64,000 nt of DNA from Reyranella sp. CPCC 100927 (lineage in GTDB: Bacteria > Pseudomonadota > Alphaproteobacteria > Reyranellales > Reyranellaceae), in NCBI RefSeq assembly GCF_007859315.1, contig NZ_VOHA01000004.1, positions 124,001 through 188,000 of the forward strand. The letters are read 5' to 3'. The stretch's first letter is position 1; every line of letters begins with the position of its first letter. A program made the position numbers and the translations under genes. The notes beneath the pieces were generated by a model, which ran no database searches, was not told where the DNA came from, and saw nothing but the letters and a program-made list of their open reading frames with translations. Positions 24,549 to 38,391 of this stretch are shown in pieces.

Positions 24549-24950
24549 TCAACTCTCCATGAGCGTCTTGAGCGCATGCAGGTCGCGCTCGACGGCGTCG
24601 ACGTCGGCCGCGAGCGCTGCATCGGACATGCCGGGCAGCCGGAATACCGTCAGCATCACCTCGCTGCCGCCGCCGTTGGCGATCACCCGCAGCGGCACGG
24701 ATATCTCGCTGCCGTCCGATGCCGTCAGAGCGTGGTCGAGGACGCCGAAGTCGTTTTTCTCGCTGAACCGTACACGCATGCGGCTCGATGGCGTCTGCAC
24801 GATCCAATGATCGTCGAGGCGCTGCAGGGTCTCGCCCATGCCCTTGGCCCATGCGGCGAAGTTGGCGGGTACGGACGTGAAATCATAGACCGTACGCCAG
24901 GGTCGCTCGATGCGGATGCTGATCGTACGCGAGTCGACAGTTGCCGTCAT
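24549..24950 (-). CDS. SRPBCC family protein
   Basis: 133 residues from the ATG at 24950 (GGGAG upstream); the frame continues upstream without a sensible start. Features: ISIRIERPWRTVYDFTSVPANFAAWAKGMG, an SRPBCC opening with the usual Trp, then alternating strands and a C-terminal helix (AALAADVDAVERDLHALKTLM). No signal or membrane segment. It is 74 bases downstream of an AraC-type gene on the same strand and may be its target; the ligand is unknown. Confidence 0.8.
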   Translation of the reverse strand: MTATVDSRTISIRIERPWRTVYDFTSVPANFAAWAKGMGETLQRLDDHWIVQTPSSRMRVRFSEKNDFGVLDHALTASDGSEISVPLRVIANGGGSEVMLTVFRLPGMSDAALAADVDAVERDLHALKTLMES

Positions 24951-25024
24951 GCCACATACTCCCGGGTTGCGTTGGGCGGCACCATGATGATGCGGGCCCG
25001 GGACGTCTTGAACGAAACGGCCGC

Positions 25025-25804
25025 CTACGCGATGTGATCGAGGATGGTGGTCGGCGGCAGGCCGGACAGGCGCTTCACCTCGCGGCTGAGGTGGGCCTGG
25101 TCGGCGTAGCCGATCGCGGCGGCGCAATCCGCCAGCCCGTCCGCATCGCGTGCGGTGGCGAGAAAACGCTGGAAGCGCAGGATGCGCTCCAGTGTCTTGG
25201 GGCCGTAGCCGAAGGCATCGTGGCTGCGCCGCCGCAACGTGCGGGGGCTGACATCAAGACGGGCGGCGGCGGCGCTGACAGGGCAGGGCATGCTGTCGTG
25301 CGATTGCGACAGTTGCGCGAAGAGCATCCGCATGTCGCGGTCGTCTGCTGTCACGTCTTCGGCGCGTCGGCGCAGGCCGCGCTGCAGGCGTCGCGCGATG
25401 TCCTCGGGATCCTGTCCGATGCCGGCTTCGTCAGCAAGACGCCGGGCATCGGCACCCCAGATGTCTTCGAGCGCAATGCGCTGGTCGACGATATCGGTGG
25501 CCGGCAGGCGCAGCCAGTGGCGGGCGGCGCCGGGCTGGAAACGCAGCCCGACCACGACGCTGCCCGGTGCCAACACCTGGCGCCGAGCGACGCGGTCGGG
25601 ACCCGCCACAGAGAGCGTGCTGTCGCACCAGAGCAGATCGATGCAGCCGTCAGGTACCACCAGAACCGACGGTTCGGGTTCACAGGGCAGGCGGTGAATC
25701 CACACCAGCGCGATGTGCCGGCGCAAGGCCGCATCCGGCGCGGCTTCGGCATAGTCGCCGTGCGCAGAACATCGGTGGTCGATGTGGTTCGGCTGCGCCA
25801 TCAT
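25025..25804 (-). CDS. AraC-family transcriptional regulator
   Basis: 259 residues. The N-terminal half (about 20-110) is a cupin-like sensor of the kind with WIHRLPCEPEPSVLVVPDGCIDLLWC. The C-terminal AraC HTH lies about 165-255: VSAAAARLDVSPRTLRRRSHDAFGYGPKTLERILRFQRFL and CAAAIGYADQAHLSREVKRLSGLPPTT, both recognition helices intact. The ligand is unknown. It likely controls the SRPBCC gene downstream, the divergent enoyl-CoA hydratase-like gene (62 bases away), or both. Confidence 0.9.
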   Translation of the reverse strand: MMAQPNHIDHRCSAHGDYAEAAPDAALRRHIALVWIHRLPCEPEPSVLVVPDGCIDLLWCDSTLSVAGPDRVARRQVLAPGSVVVGLRFQPGAARHWLRLPATDIVDQRIALEDIWGADARRLADEAGIGQDPEDIARRLQRGLRRRAEDVTADDRDMRMLFAQLSQSHDSMPCPVSAAAARLDVSPRTLRRRSHDAFGYGPKTLERILRFQRFLATARDADGLADCAAAIGYADQAHLSREVKRLSGLPPTTILDHIA

Positions 25805-25866
25805 GATATCGACATAGCGCAGCCGCGACGCGGGCGAAAGCCCGGAACCAGCAAGGACGAGAGGCG

Positions 25867-26634
25867 ATGATCGGATACCAGGTCAAGGACGGCGTAGCGG
25901 AAATCCTGCTGAACAATCCGCCGGTCAATGCCATCACCGTGGCGTTCCTGGATGCGCTGATGGCAGCGCTGCGGCGGGCCGATGCCGATCCCGATGTCCG
26001 CGCCGTGACGATTGCCAGCGCGCTGCCTGGACGCTTCAGTGCCGGCCTCGACGTTCCTACCTTCCTGCGCGGCACGCCGGAACAGGCACATACCGTCGTC
26101 AACATGCTCTACGTCCAGCTCCACGAGTTGCAGGCGAGCCTGGGCAAGCCGACCATCGCGGCCGTGACGGGCGCGGTGCGGGGCGGCGGGATCTCGATTG
26201 CCATCACCTGTGACATGATCGTGGCCGCCGATGACGCCACCTTCGGCTATCCGGAAATGGAAGTCGGGCTCCTGCCGGCAATTCATTACACGCACCTGCC
26301 GCGCATCGTCGGCCGCTATCGTGCGTTCGATCTGCTGTTTACCGGCAGGACGTTCGATGCGCGCGAAGCGCTGGAGCTCGGCCTTGTCAGTCGATTGGCG
26401 CCGCAGTCGCAGGTGGCGGCAGAGGCGCATGGCGTTGCGCGGGTCCTCGCGGCGAAATCGCCGACGCTGATGCGCATGGGCAAAAGGGGCTTCACGCGCG
26501 CTATCGACAACGGTTATCGGCAGGGTGCCGGCAGTGCCGTGGACCTGATCACCGTCGTATCCACGACGCGTGATGGTCGCGAAGGCATGCAGGCCTTCGC
26601 CGAGAAGCGCAAGCCGGTATGGAGTGCCGATTGA
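25867..26634 (+). CDS. Enoyl-CoA hydratase/isomerase family protein
   Basis: 255 residues of crotonase fold: LNNPPVNAITVAFLDAL, FSAGLDVPTFLRG (first oxyanion loop), AAVTGAVRGGGISIAITCDMIVAADDATFGYPEMEVGLLPA (second oxyanion and active-site region), then ELGLVSRLAPQ. The Glu of PEMEVGLLPA matches a hydratase-type acid; a second catalytic Glu at the TGAVRGGG position is absent, so isomerase, hydratase or another crotonase activity cannot be decided. Likely a cytoplasmic beta-oxidation-like role. Divergent from the AraC gene. Confidence 0.88.
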   Translation: MIGYQVKDGVAEILLNNPPVNAITVAFLDALMAALRRADADPDVRAVTIASALPGRFSAGLDVPTFLRGTPEQAHTVVNMLYVQLHELQASLGKPTIAAVTGAVRGGGISIAITCDMIVAADDATFGYPEMEVGLLPAIHYTHLPRIVGRYRAFDLLFTGRTFDAREALELGLVSRLAPQSQVAAEAHGVARVLAAKSPTLMRMGKRGFTRAIDNGYRQGAGSAVDLITVVSTTRDGREGMQAFAEKRKPVWSAD

Positions 26635-26772
26635 GGCGGGTGAGCGTTGCGTGGCGCGACCACCCGCCGCGTACATTGTCTACGGCGACGGCTTGATTAT
26701 TGGCGCGATGGCTCCTGTAATTCGTCCGGACGCGCACGATTTGGGGTGAATTGGAGCACGGACAGGCCCGAC

Positions 26773-27345
26773 ATGACCGCTGTTCATCTTTTTCGCCTAG
26801 CCTGGGGCTTGTGGCTGCTGTCGTGGCTGCTGGCGACGCCGTGGTCGGCGCCGACGCTGAAGCGCGCGGTTACCGGCGCCACGACACTCAATCGCCTGGT
26901 CATCATCGCCGGCGTCGTGCTGCTGCTGGGCGGCGTGTCGTGGCTTGACGTCGAGCACCTGTGGCATGTCGGGCGGGAAGGAGTCTGGATACTGGCGGCG
27001 CTCACCGTGCCGGCGTTCCTGTTCGCGTGGTGGGCGCGCCTGCATCTGGGGCGGCTGTGGTCGGGCGCCATTACGCGCAAGGAAGGGCATCGCCTGATCA
27101 AGACCGGGCCGTACGCGGTGGTGCGCCATCCGATCTACACCGGCCTGATCGCCGCCGCGCTGGTGACAGCCGTGGCCGAGGAAACGCTGCAGGCCCTGTT
27201 GGGCGCTGCGTTGATCACGGTGGGGCTGTGGGGCAAGGCGGCACTCGAGGAGAGATTCCTGCGCCGCGAGTTCGGGCCGGCGTTTTATGACGCCTATCGC
27301 CGCCGGGTGCCGATGCTGGTTCCCTTCCTGCCGAGGGCGGGTTGA
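26773..27345 (+). CDS. Isoprenylcysteine carboxyl methyltransferase (ICMT)-family membrane protein
   Basis: 190 residues from the ATG at 26773. Membrane segments lie near 5-25, 38-60, 68-90 and 118-145. The ICMT/phospholipid methyltransferase motif is visible: GHRLIKTGPYAVVRHPIYTGLI, then LEERFLRREFGPAFYDAYRRRVPMLVPFL at the end. Bacterial members methylate unknown lipid or protein targets at the inner membrane. The stop overlaps the next gene's TTG start (TTGA), so translation of YihY is coupled to it. Confidence 0.87.
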   Translation: MTAVHLFRLAWGLWLLSWLLATPWSAPTLKRAVTGATTLNRLVIIAGVVLLLGGVSWLDVEHLWHVGREGVWILAALTVPAFLFAWWARLHLGRLWSGAITRKEGHRLIKTGPYAVVRHPIYTGLIAAALVTAVAEETLQALLGAALITVGLWGKAALEERFLRREFGPAFYDAYRRRVPMLVPFLPRAG

Positions 27346-28214
27346 CACGGCTGCCCCGCGGGCTGATGGCTGCCTGGCGGTTGGCCAGGGACACCATCGA
27401 TGTGTTCGTGGCCAATGAGCTGCTGAGCCGCGGCGCCGCCATCGCGTACTACACGATCTTCTCGATCGCGCCGGTGCTGATCATCGTGGTCGCCGTCGCC
27501 GGCCTGACCTTCGGCCAGGAGGCGGCACAGGGCGCCCTGGTCGAGCAGCTCTCCGACCTCATGGGCGCACGCAGTGCCGAAGTGCTGCAGGCCATGATCG
27601 AAAGCGCCAGCAGCCGCAAGGCCGGCATCTGGGCGACGGCGGTCGGCTTCGCCACGCTGCTGCTGACGGCCAGCGGCGTCTTCGGCGAGATGCAGGCGGC
27701 GCTGAACACGATCTGGAAGGCAGCGCTGCAGCGTTCAGCCGTGTCGCGGATCATCCGCGGTCGCCTGACCAGCCTGGGGCTAGTGCTGACGTTCGGCTTC
27801 CTGCTGATGGTGTCGCTGGTGGTGAATGCCGGATTGTCGGCGGTGCACAACTATATCAACAGCCTGTTTCCGGGTGCCCATCTGTTGCTGCAAGCGCTGA
27901 CCTTCCTGATATCGCTCGGCATGATCACCTTGCTGTTTGCCGCGATCTACAAGGCCTTGCCCGACACCACGATCGCCTGGCGCGACGTCACTATCGGTGC
28001 CGCGGTCACTGCCCTGCTGTTCACCGTGGGCAAGTCGGCCATCGCCTTTTACATCGGCAGCAGCGCGGTCGCCTCCAGCTACGGCGCCGCCGGCGCGTTC
28101 GCGGTGATCCTGGTCTGGATCTACTACTCGGCGCAGATCTTCCTGCTGGGCGCGGCCTTCACCCACGCCTATGCGCGGCGTTACGGGAGCCTGGCGGTTC
28201 AGTCACCCGCATAG
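27342..28214 (+). CDS. YihY/virulence factor BrkB family membrane protein
   Basis: 290 residues from the TTG at 27342, overlapping the previous stop; an ATG at 27366 is the alternative. Six membrane segments are predicted. Family motifs: LSRGAAIAYYTIFSIAPVLIIVVA, LTASGVFGEMQAALNTIWKA, and the late SSYGAAGAFAVILVWIYYSAQIFLLGAAF. The family was once called RNase BN in error; the role is unknown (membrane protein with lipid or envelope links). Coupled to the ICMT-like gene. Confidence 0.92.
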   Translation: MTRLPRGLMAAWRLARDTIDVFVANELLSRGAAIAYYTIFSIAPVLIIVVAVAGLTFGQEAAQGALVEQLSDLMGARSAEVLQAMIESASSRKAGIWATAVGFATLLLTASGVFGEMQAALNTIWKAALQRSAVSRIIRGRLTSLGLVLTFGFLLMVSLVVNAGLSAVHNYINSLFPGAHLLLQALTFLISLGMITLLFAAIYKALPDTTIAWRDVTIGAAVTALLFTVGKSAIAFYIGSSAVASSYGAAGAFAVILVWIYYSAQIFLLGAAFTHAYARRYGSLAVQSPA

Positions 28215-28215
28215 C

Positions 28216-28704
28216 TCATTCGGCCGCTTGCAGAGCCGATATGGCGACGTCAGCCGATGACGGCTGTCGCGGCATCAGTGCATGGCGCACGCCGTCGAGC
28301 TGCCGGGTGAACACGTGCATGCCGCGACGGTAGTGCGTCCAGCGCCGGCGCAGGTCGGCCAGGTCGGCATCGGCCTGCCGCTGTGTGGCGTTGGCGCCAC
28401 CGTGACGCACGACTGCGAGTGCGACGCGGACCTCCTCGCGGTCGAAGCGCAAAGCGTGCCAACGTTGGCAGACGCTCAAAGCCCGCGGCCCGATCCAGCG
28501 CCAGGTCTCGGCCTCGCGCTCGGTGGCAAAGCGGTGGCGAACGCCGAACTGGGCGCAGGCGGCAATGCCGACCGGTGCATCGAGTGGGACAGCATCGCTG
28601 CGGCGGGCGGGCAGCTCGCCGCGGTGGTCGGGTAGGTGGCGCCGGCGCACGCGGGCGCATAGCGCGGACCAGTCAAGCGGCAGGGTGCTGAAGCAAGCCG
28701 GCAT
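28216..28704 (-). CDS. Hypothetical Arg-rich protein
   Basis: 162 residues, no recognised domain. Composition is Arg/Ala-rich with a helical look; the block WRWIGPRALSVCQRWHALRFDREEVRVALAVVRHGG is the most protein-like part, and the C-terminus is helical. No membrane segment or signal. The ribosome-binding site is weak (no clear GGAG before the ATG at 28704), and it lies head to head with no partner. It may be a real gene or a long non-coding frame in GC-rich DNA; the codon pattern alone does not settle it. Confidence 0.45.
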   Translation of the reverse strand: MPACFSTLPLDWSALCARVRRRHLPDHRGELPARRSDAVPLDAPVGIAACAQFGVRHRFATEREAETWRWIGPRALSVCQRWHALRFDREEVRVALAVVRHGGANATQRQADADLADLRRRWTHYRRGMHVFTRQLDGVRHALMPRQPSSADVAISALQAAE

Positions 28705-28943
28705 CGGGACCGATCGGGGATGTGGGAGATGAGATTATATTCTCATATAAAGAATTACATGTCAATGATATAAGCAAAAAGTGAGAATAATTAGATCACC
28801 CACTTAGTGGATGTTCCCGTTTGAAGGATGAAGGGACAGGCAATCCGATGCGGACCGGTTTTGAATCACCTCGGGCATTGATTTCTGACATCGAGACGGG
28901 CCTGTTAAGCTGACGCGTCGCGTGATGTGGCAGAGGGGAGTCC

Positions 28944-30968
28944 ATGTCTGAGGCCGAACGGCTGGCGGCGCTGCGGCGTTACGACATCCTGGATACTGGT
29001 CCCGAACCGCAGTTCGACTCCATCGTCGAACTGGCGGCGCGCATGTTCGACGCGCCGGCTGCCGCAATCTCGTTCGTGGACGCAACGCGCATCTGGTTCA
29101 AGGCATGCTACGGCGTTACGGTCAGCACGGTGCCGCGGAATTGGAACCTCTATGACGAGGGGGTGTTGGCGGACCGGGTGCTCGTCATTCGCGACCTGGC
29201 GCACGATCCGCGCTTTGCCGGCCATCCCTACGCCAAGATAGCGCATATGCACTTCTACGCCGTGGCACCGCTGCACTCGCGCGATGGCCACTGCATCGGT
29301 GCCGTCGCTGTGGCCGACCATGGGCCACGGCCGGACCTGTCCGACGATCGTATCGCCGGCCTGCAGGCGCTGGCGCGACTGGTTGAAGCCGAACTCGAGC
29401 GGCGCCTGCTGACGGTTGAACTGGAAGGGAGCACGGAGCGCTTCCGCGACCTGGCGAAGATGTCGTCAGACTGGATGTGGGAGACCGATATCGACCACCG
29501 TATCACGGAGATCTTCAACGATCGGCCCAACCTGGCGCGGATAGCACCGACCAGTATCGGCCGCCGCCGCTGGGACTACCCTCACGCGCGGCCATTGAAC
29601 GGGACCTGGTCCGAATACCGGCTGATGGTCGAGGCGCATCAGGAATTCCGCGGTTTCGAATATGAGGTGAAGACGCCGGCCGGCGATCACCACATTCTGC
29701 GCATCAATGGCCGGCCACGCTTCGATGCACAGGGCAGATTCCTGGGTTATCGCGGCACGGGATCGGATGTCACGGCGCATCGGTTGGCCGAGCGGGAACT
29801 GAAGGACCGCGAGCAGACTTTCCGCTTTCTCTTCGAGAAAAATCCCAACCCGATGTACCTGTTCGAGCACGCGAGCCTGCGGATCCTGGCCGCCAATGAG
29901 GCGGCGTGCTCGCTTTACGGCTACGACCGGGCCGAGTTCGAGACGCTGACGCTCTATGACCTGCGGCCGGAACCCGAGAAGGAGATGCTGCGACGGCGCT
30001 TGGCGGAGGCTGACTGGACGCGGCGGGCGCAAGGCCGGTTCCGGCACCAGAAAAAAGACGGCTCGGTCGTGGAGGTATTCGTCAACGCCGAGCCGGCGCG
30101 CTTCAACGGTGTGGCGTGTGATCTGGTGCAGGTACACGACATCACCCAACAACTGCAGGCCGAGGCACGGCTGGCCGAGGCCGAGGCGACGCTGCATCAG
30201 AAGCAGAAGCTGGAAGCGTTGGGCCAGCTCACCGGCGGTATTGCGCACGACTTCAACAACATCCTGGCCGTGGTTGTCGGCAGCATCGAGATCGCCGCCG
30301 ATACGATACCGCCGGAGTCAGCGGGTCACCCGCCGCTCGCGGCGGCCATAACGGCGTGCGAGCGTGGCGCCGATCTGGTGGCACGCCTGCTGACGTTTGC
30401 CCGGCGCCGGCCGCTGGAACCGCGCGAGATCGCCGTCGGCCCGCTGCTGGAGGATATTGCCGGCCTGGTGCGCGCGGCTGTGTCGCCGCAGGTCTTCATC
30501 AGCCTGTCGATGGCGGACAATCTGGGCGTATGTCACGTCGATCGCAGTGGCCTGGAGACGGCAATCCTCAACCTCGCGGTCAATGCCCGCGATGCCATGC
30601 CCGACGGCGGCCAGTTGTGCATGACGGCGATCAACCGGCGGTTCGGCACCGAGGATGTCCGTGCTCATCCAGTGCTGAAGGTCGGGGACTGGATCGAGAT
30701 CGCCATCAGCGATACGGGGGCCGGCATGGCGTCCGACGTGCAGGCCAAGGTGTTCGAACCGTTCTTCACCACCAAGGAGGAGGGCAAGGGCACCGGCCTC
30801 GGCCTCCCCATGGTGCACGGCTTCGTGCACCAGTCAGGCGGCTTCCTGACCCTGGATACCGCACCCGGCCGCGGCACGACGTTCAAGCTCTATCTGCCGG
30901 CGCTCAAGCGCCCAGCGCCGCAACCGGCGGCCGAGGTGCCTTCCCCGTTGGCGGAGGAGCTGGGCTAG
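28944..30968 (+). CDS. Soluble sensor histidine kinase, GAF-PAS-PAS-HisKA-HATPase
   Basis: 674 residues, no membrane segment, so it senses a cytoplasmic signal. GAF 20-155 (RYDILDTGPEPQFDSIVELAARMFDAPAAAISFVD opening, redox or ligand type), PAS1 about 165-285, PAS2 about 290-410 ending PVLVHDI-like (here LVQVHDITQQ). The H-box is LTGGIAHDFNNILAVV with His435. Then an N-box LNLAVNARDAMPDGG, DTGAGM and GTGLGLPMVHGF. There is no receiver domain and no response regulator next to it; the two lone regulators in the window (39.2 kb and 43 kb) are separate. AT-rich DNA (28735-28800) upstream probably holds its promoter. Its stop overlaps the end of the convergent neighbour by 3 bases. Confidence 0.93.
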   Translation: MSEAERLAALRRYDILDTGPEPQFDSIVELAARMFDAPAAAISFVDATRIWFKACYGVTVSTVPRNWNLYDEGVLADRVLVIRDLAHDPRFAGHPYAKIAHMHFYAVAPLHSRDGHCIGAVAVADHGPRPDLSDDRIAGLQALARLVEAELERRLLTVELEGSTERFRDLAKMSSDWMWETDIDHRITEIFNDRPNLARIAPTSIGRRRWDYPHARPLNGTWSEYRLMVEAHQEFRGFEYEVKTPAGDHHILRINGRPRFDAQGRFLGYRGTGSDVTAHRLAERELKDREQTFRFLFEKNPNPMYLFEHASLRILAANEAACSLYGYDRAEFETLTLYDLRPEPEKEMLRRRLAEADWTRRAQGRFRHQKKDGSVVEVFVNAEPARFNGVACDLVQVHDITQQLQAEARLAEAEATLHQKQKLEALGQLTGGIAHDFNNILAVVVGSIEIAADTIPPESAGHPPLAAAITACERGADLVARLLTFARRRPLEPREIAVGPLLEDIAGLVRAAVSPQVFISLSMADNLGVCHVDRSGLETAILNLAVNARDAMPDGGQLCMTAINRRFGTEDVRAHPVLKVGDWIEIAISDTGAGMASDVQAKVFEPFFTTKEEGKGTGLGLPMVHGFVHQSGGFLTLDTAPGRGTTFKLYLPALKRPAPQPAAEVPSPLAEELG

Positions 30969-31335
30969 TAGCGCGCCTGGCCTGATTTTCCGGCGGCCGT
31001 TTTGACGATGACGGTGATCGCGGCACCGCTGCCGATCGTGGCCTTGGCATCGCCCTTGAGCGCGTTCTCGCCGCTGGGCGCCAGGACGACGGTCTCGCGG
31101 TTGGCGCCGGTCACGACCAGCGCCGAGCCCGAAAAGCCCTTGGTGCTGACCGGCTTGTTGGCCTCGTCGAACACATTGAGGGTAACGGTGGCGCCTGCGG
31201 TGACCAGCTCCACGTGCACGCCGGCGACGTCCTGCATCGGACCGCCGTTGGGGCCCTTGGTGTCGCCGTGCTTGTGCTGAGCGAGCGCCGATCCGGACCA
31301 CAGCAGCGCGGCGGCGAGCAAGAGTACGAGCTTCA

Positions 31336-31336
<1 letters not shown>
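30965..31336 (-). CDS. Small periplasmic protein of the heavy-metal efflux operon
   Basis: 123 residues from the ATG at 31336; an ATG directly before it (31339) would give an ATGA overlap with the pump gene, and AGGAGG serves either. Residues 1-21 are a signal peptide ending SALAQ. The mature part has an N-terminal HKHGDTKGPNGGPMQDVAG segment with His and Asp, then Ig-like or beta-sandwich-type strands (VELVTAGATVTLNVFDEANKPV). No family recognised; it resembles small periplasmic metal-operon accessory proteins. Its location as last gene of the pump operon suggests a metal-handling or pump-accessory role. Confidence 0.75.
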
Positions 31337-35541
<4,205 letters not shown>

Positions 35542-35545
<4 letters not shown>

Positions 35546-36816
35546 GGGTTCCTCCCGCCGCCCAGGGTCAGCGGACTTCCGGTCAATCCTTCGATGGTCG
35601 CGACGGCGGTATGAAAGCCCACGAGCACCTCCTGCTCGCGCAGCTCGGCCTCGGCCAATGCCTTGTAGGCATCCAGCAGCTCCAGCACGGTAAAGCGCCC
35701 TTGCGCATAGCCGTCATTGATGGCGTTGAATGCCGCCCGCGCGTTGGGCAGCACGGCACGGCGCAGAATGTCGATTTCCTGCAGTGCGCCCGTCGCGGCG
35801 TCGTAGGCCCGGCCGACGGTGGAGATCAGCGCCTGCTTGTTGGCGGCACGCTCTGCCTCGGTCCTGCCGATCGCTTCCTGGGCCTCATAGATGGCGCCGC
35901 GGTTGCGGTCCCATACCGGGATCGGAACGGAGATGCCGAAGCGCACGGCGTTGTCGCGCGTGTCGCGATAGTGGCGCCAGCCGACGCTGGCCTCCACGTC
36001 GGGCACGACCTTCAGGCGGGCGATCAGCAGCTCGGCTTCCTTCTGCGCCCGCACGGCGGTCCAACGCGTCAGCTGGGGATTGCTCTCGATGGCCTGAAGC
36101 AGGGTCTGGAAGGAGGGTGGCTGGGCGATGCGGCCCATGTTGCCGGCCGTGTAGGAGAAGTCCGGCGCCGTGGCGCCCATCAACAGCGCAAGGTCGCGCC
36201 GGGCACTCTCCAGCGCCTTGCGCGCGCGGTCGCGGTCGATGCGGGTCAACTCGGTGACGACCCTGGTGCGCGCGACGTCAGCGGGCGAGGAGGCGCCGGC
36301 ATCGACGCGCTGCTGCATCTGTGGATTCAGGCGGTCGATGGATGCCAGCTGCCGGTCCAGGAGCGCGACCCGCTGCTGCCCGCCCAGCACGGCGACGAAT
36401 GCCGCGGCTGTTTCGGACAGGATCTCCAGGCGAGCCGCCTCGCGCTGCCAGCGGGTGGCGTCATGGTCGGCCGTCGCGGCCGCCACGCGGGCGCTGCGCT
36501 TGCCGCCGAGCTCGATCAGCTGGCTCAGCTGCAGAGTCATCTCCGCCGATCTCAGCCCGCGGTAGTCGCGGGAACCCAGAGCGTTGTCGACCTCGAACGA
36601 CGCCGACGGATTGGGGATGGCGCCGGCCTGCGTGCGCCGACCCTGGGCCATGCCGATTTCGCGATCGGCGACGATGAGGCGGGCGTTGGCGTTCAGCGAC
36701 CGCTGCACCGCCTGCGATAACGTCAGGGCGCCGGACGTCTGGGCCTGCACGGGAAGGGCGGCGGCAAGCGTGGGCAGCACGACCAGCGCCGATGCAACAA
36801 CACGGAATGTGAGCAT
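35542..36816 (-). CDS. czcC: CzcC-type outer-membrane efflux channel (TolC superfamily)
   Basis: 424 residues. Residues 1-26 are a signal peptide (ALVVLPTLAAALPVQAQ). Two OEP repeats follow (about 35-215 and 235-415): LTLSQAVQRSLNANARLIVADREIGMAQGRRTQAGAIPNPSASFEVDN and TAVRAQKEAELLIARLKVVPDVEASVGW. The protein forms the outer-membrane trimeric duct. First gene of the czcCBA-small protein operon. The upstream region to the DUF2946-like gene is only 60 bases, so that gene may start the transcript. Confidence 0.9.
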
Positions 36817-36876
36817 GACCTCGACCTAAACACGACGACTTAGCCGCTCGGCGCTCGCCGGGCGGACGCTCGGTGC

Positions 36877-37269
36877 TCAGGTCGACAGTTTGGGGGGCGG
36901 CAGTTCCGCGCCGGGGTTGCGGGCGTTCAGGAAGGCCACTGCTCCAGGCGGCAGGACACTGGCGCACGGCGCGAGGTCGATCTGCACCAGCGCGCTGGGC
37001 AACGCAGGCAGTGAGCAATAGTGGCAGGTCTTGATCAAGGAACGATCGGCCGTGCCAGCGTCGCTTCCGCCATCGCCAGCGTCGGTGGCCGCGATGGAGG
37101 CCGCTGCAGTTGTTGCCGGCGCCATGTGATCGATATGCGCGATACCGGCCACCAGGAAGACCAGCGCGCACAGCAGCGACACGAGCCGACGCGCACGCTC
37201 TGCCGAACGCCGGAGTGCCATCATGCCGCTGATCTTGCCGATCATGTTCCTAATGAGCGTTATGATCAT
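36877..37269 (-). CDS. DUF2946-like periplasmic/membrane protein of the metal-efflux block
   Basis: 130 residues from the ATG at 37269; ATGs eight and sixteen codons later are also possible. A basic N-terminus precedes a signal or membrane segment (RLVSLLCALVFLVAGIAHI). Then an HIDHM segment, a long Ala/Asp/Gly-rich linker, and an ICMT-free metal-like motif TCHYCSLPALP (His between two Cys). HxxH plus CHYC resembles the DUF2946 proteins found beside copper and cobalt-zinc efflux genes. It may bind metal in the periplasm; that is inferred. Confidence 0.7.
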   Translation of the reverse strand: MIITLIRNMIGKISGMMALRRSAERARRLVSLLCALVFLVAGIAHIDHMAPATTAAASIAATDAGDGGSDAGTADRSLIKTCHYCSLPALPSALVQIDLAPCASVLPPGAVAFLNARNPGAELPPPKLST

Positions 37270-37361
37270 TGGAGAGTCAAGCCAACATTCGAAGACATAG
37301 CGTCGCGATCATCGTCACGGCCAGCACCGCTTCGTAATAGAGTATCAATGGGACATCAGGT

Positions 37362-38252
37362 TCAGTCGTGCAGCGCACCTTCCGCCGCGCGTGAAGCCTG
37401 GTCTTCGATCTGGATCGTCGTATGGGTCAGCCCGAAGCCCGTCTTCAAGGCCTCCCGGGCCGCCGCAAGTACCTGCGATCCGCGGGCAACATCGTCGACC
37501 ACCAGATGGCAGCTCATCGCGTTCACCCCCGAGGTGATCACCCAGGCATGCAGGTCATGGACCGCCACGGCACCGGGGATATCCAGCAGTTTCTGCCGCA
37601 GCAGGCCGAGATCGATCTCGGGTGGCGTGCCTTCCATCAGGATATGCACGGCCTGCTTCAGCAGAATCCATGTCCGCGGAACGATGAAGAGTCCGATGGC
37701 GGCACCGATGAGCGGATCGGCCAGTGTCCAGCCGGTCAGCATCACGACGCCCGCCGCCAAGATGACGCCGAGGGATCCCAGCATGTCGGCGAGCACCTCG
37801 AAATAGGCCCCTTTGACATTGAGGCTTTCAGACGCCCCGCCGGCCAACAGCTTCATGCTGATCAGATTGACGATCAGGCCGATGACCGCCACCGCCATCA
37901 TGGGGCCGCTGAGAACGTCCGGCGGGCTGCGGAAGCGCTGGTATGCCTCATACAGAATCCAGATCGTCAGGAGCAGAAGAACGACGGCGTTGGTCAGCGC
38001 CGACAGCACTTCCATGCGGGCATAGCCGTAGGTTCGCTGCGGTGTGGCCGGGCGCTCGCCGAATCTGATCGCAGTCAACGCCAACAGAAGGCCGCCGGCG
38101 TCGGTCATCATGTGCGCCGCATCCGCCAGCAGCGCGAGGCTGCCGGTCAACAGGCCGCCGACGACCTCGGCCACCATGAACGATGCCGTGAGCGCCAAGG
38201 CGCCGGCGAGCCGGCTCTTGTGCCGGCTGGCGGCCGTCCCTGCGGGCGCCAC
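37362..38252 (-). CDS. CzcD-like cation diffusion facilitator
   Basis: 296 residues from a GTG start at 38252; the frame upstream is open only 25 codons and has no better start. Six membrane segments. Transport site: His47 and Asp51 in LLADAAHMMTDAG, and Glu plus Asp in KGAYFEVLADMLGS, the ExxxD form typical of CzcD-type rather than YiiP-type transporters. A cytoplasmic C-terminal domain follows (VHDLHAWVITSGVNAMSCHLVV). It exports Zn, Co or Cd from the cytosol using proton exchange and would hand metal to the RND pump encoded downstream. Confidence 0.88.
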   Translation of the reverse strand: MAPAGTAASRHKSRLAGALALTASFMVAEVVGGLLTGSLALLADAAHMMTDAGGLLLALTAIRFGERPATPQRTYGYARMEVLSALTNAVVLLLLTIWILYEAYQRFRSPPDVLSGPMMAVAVIGLIVNLISMKLLAGGASESLNVKGAYFEVLADMLGSLGVILAAGVVMLTGWTLADPLIGAAIGLFIVPRTWILLKQAVHILMEGTPPEIDLGLLRQKLLDIPGAVAVHDLHAWVITSGVNAMSCHLVVDDVARGSQVLAAAREALKTGFGLTHTTIQIEDQASRAAEGALHD

Positions 38253-38391
38253 CGCGGGAAGTCCGAACTGGAGCGCATCGTGTCCGAATGCAGCGGCGGG
38301 CGCGCAACGGAGTGCCGCATTGTCGAGGCGCTATCGCGTCATGCGCGGGGATCTGCGCCATTTCGCGACGACCCGCGCGGCTAACGCCGGG

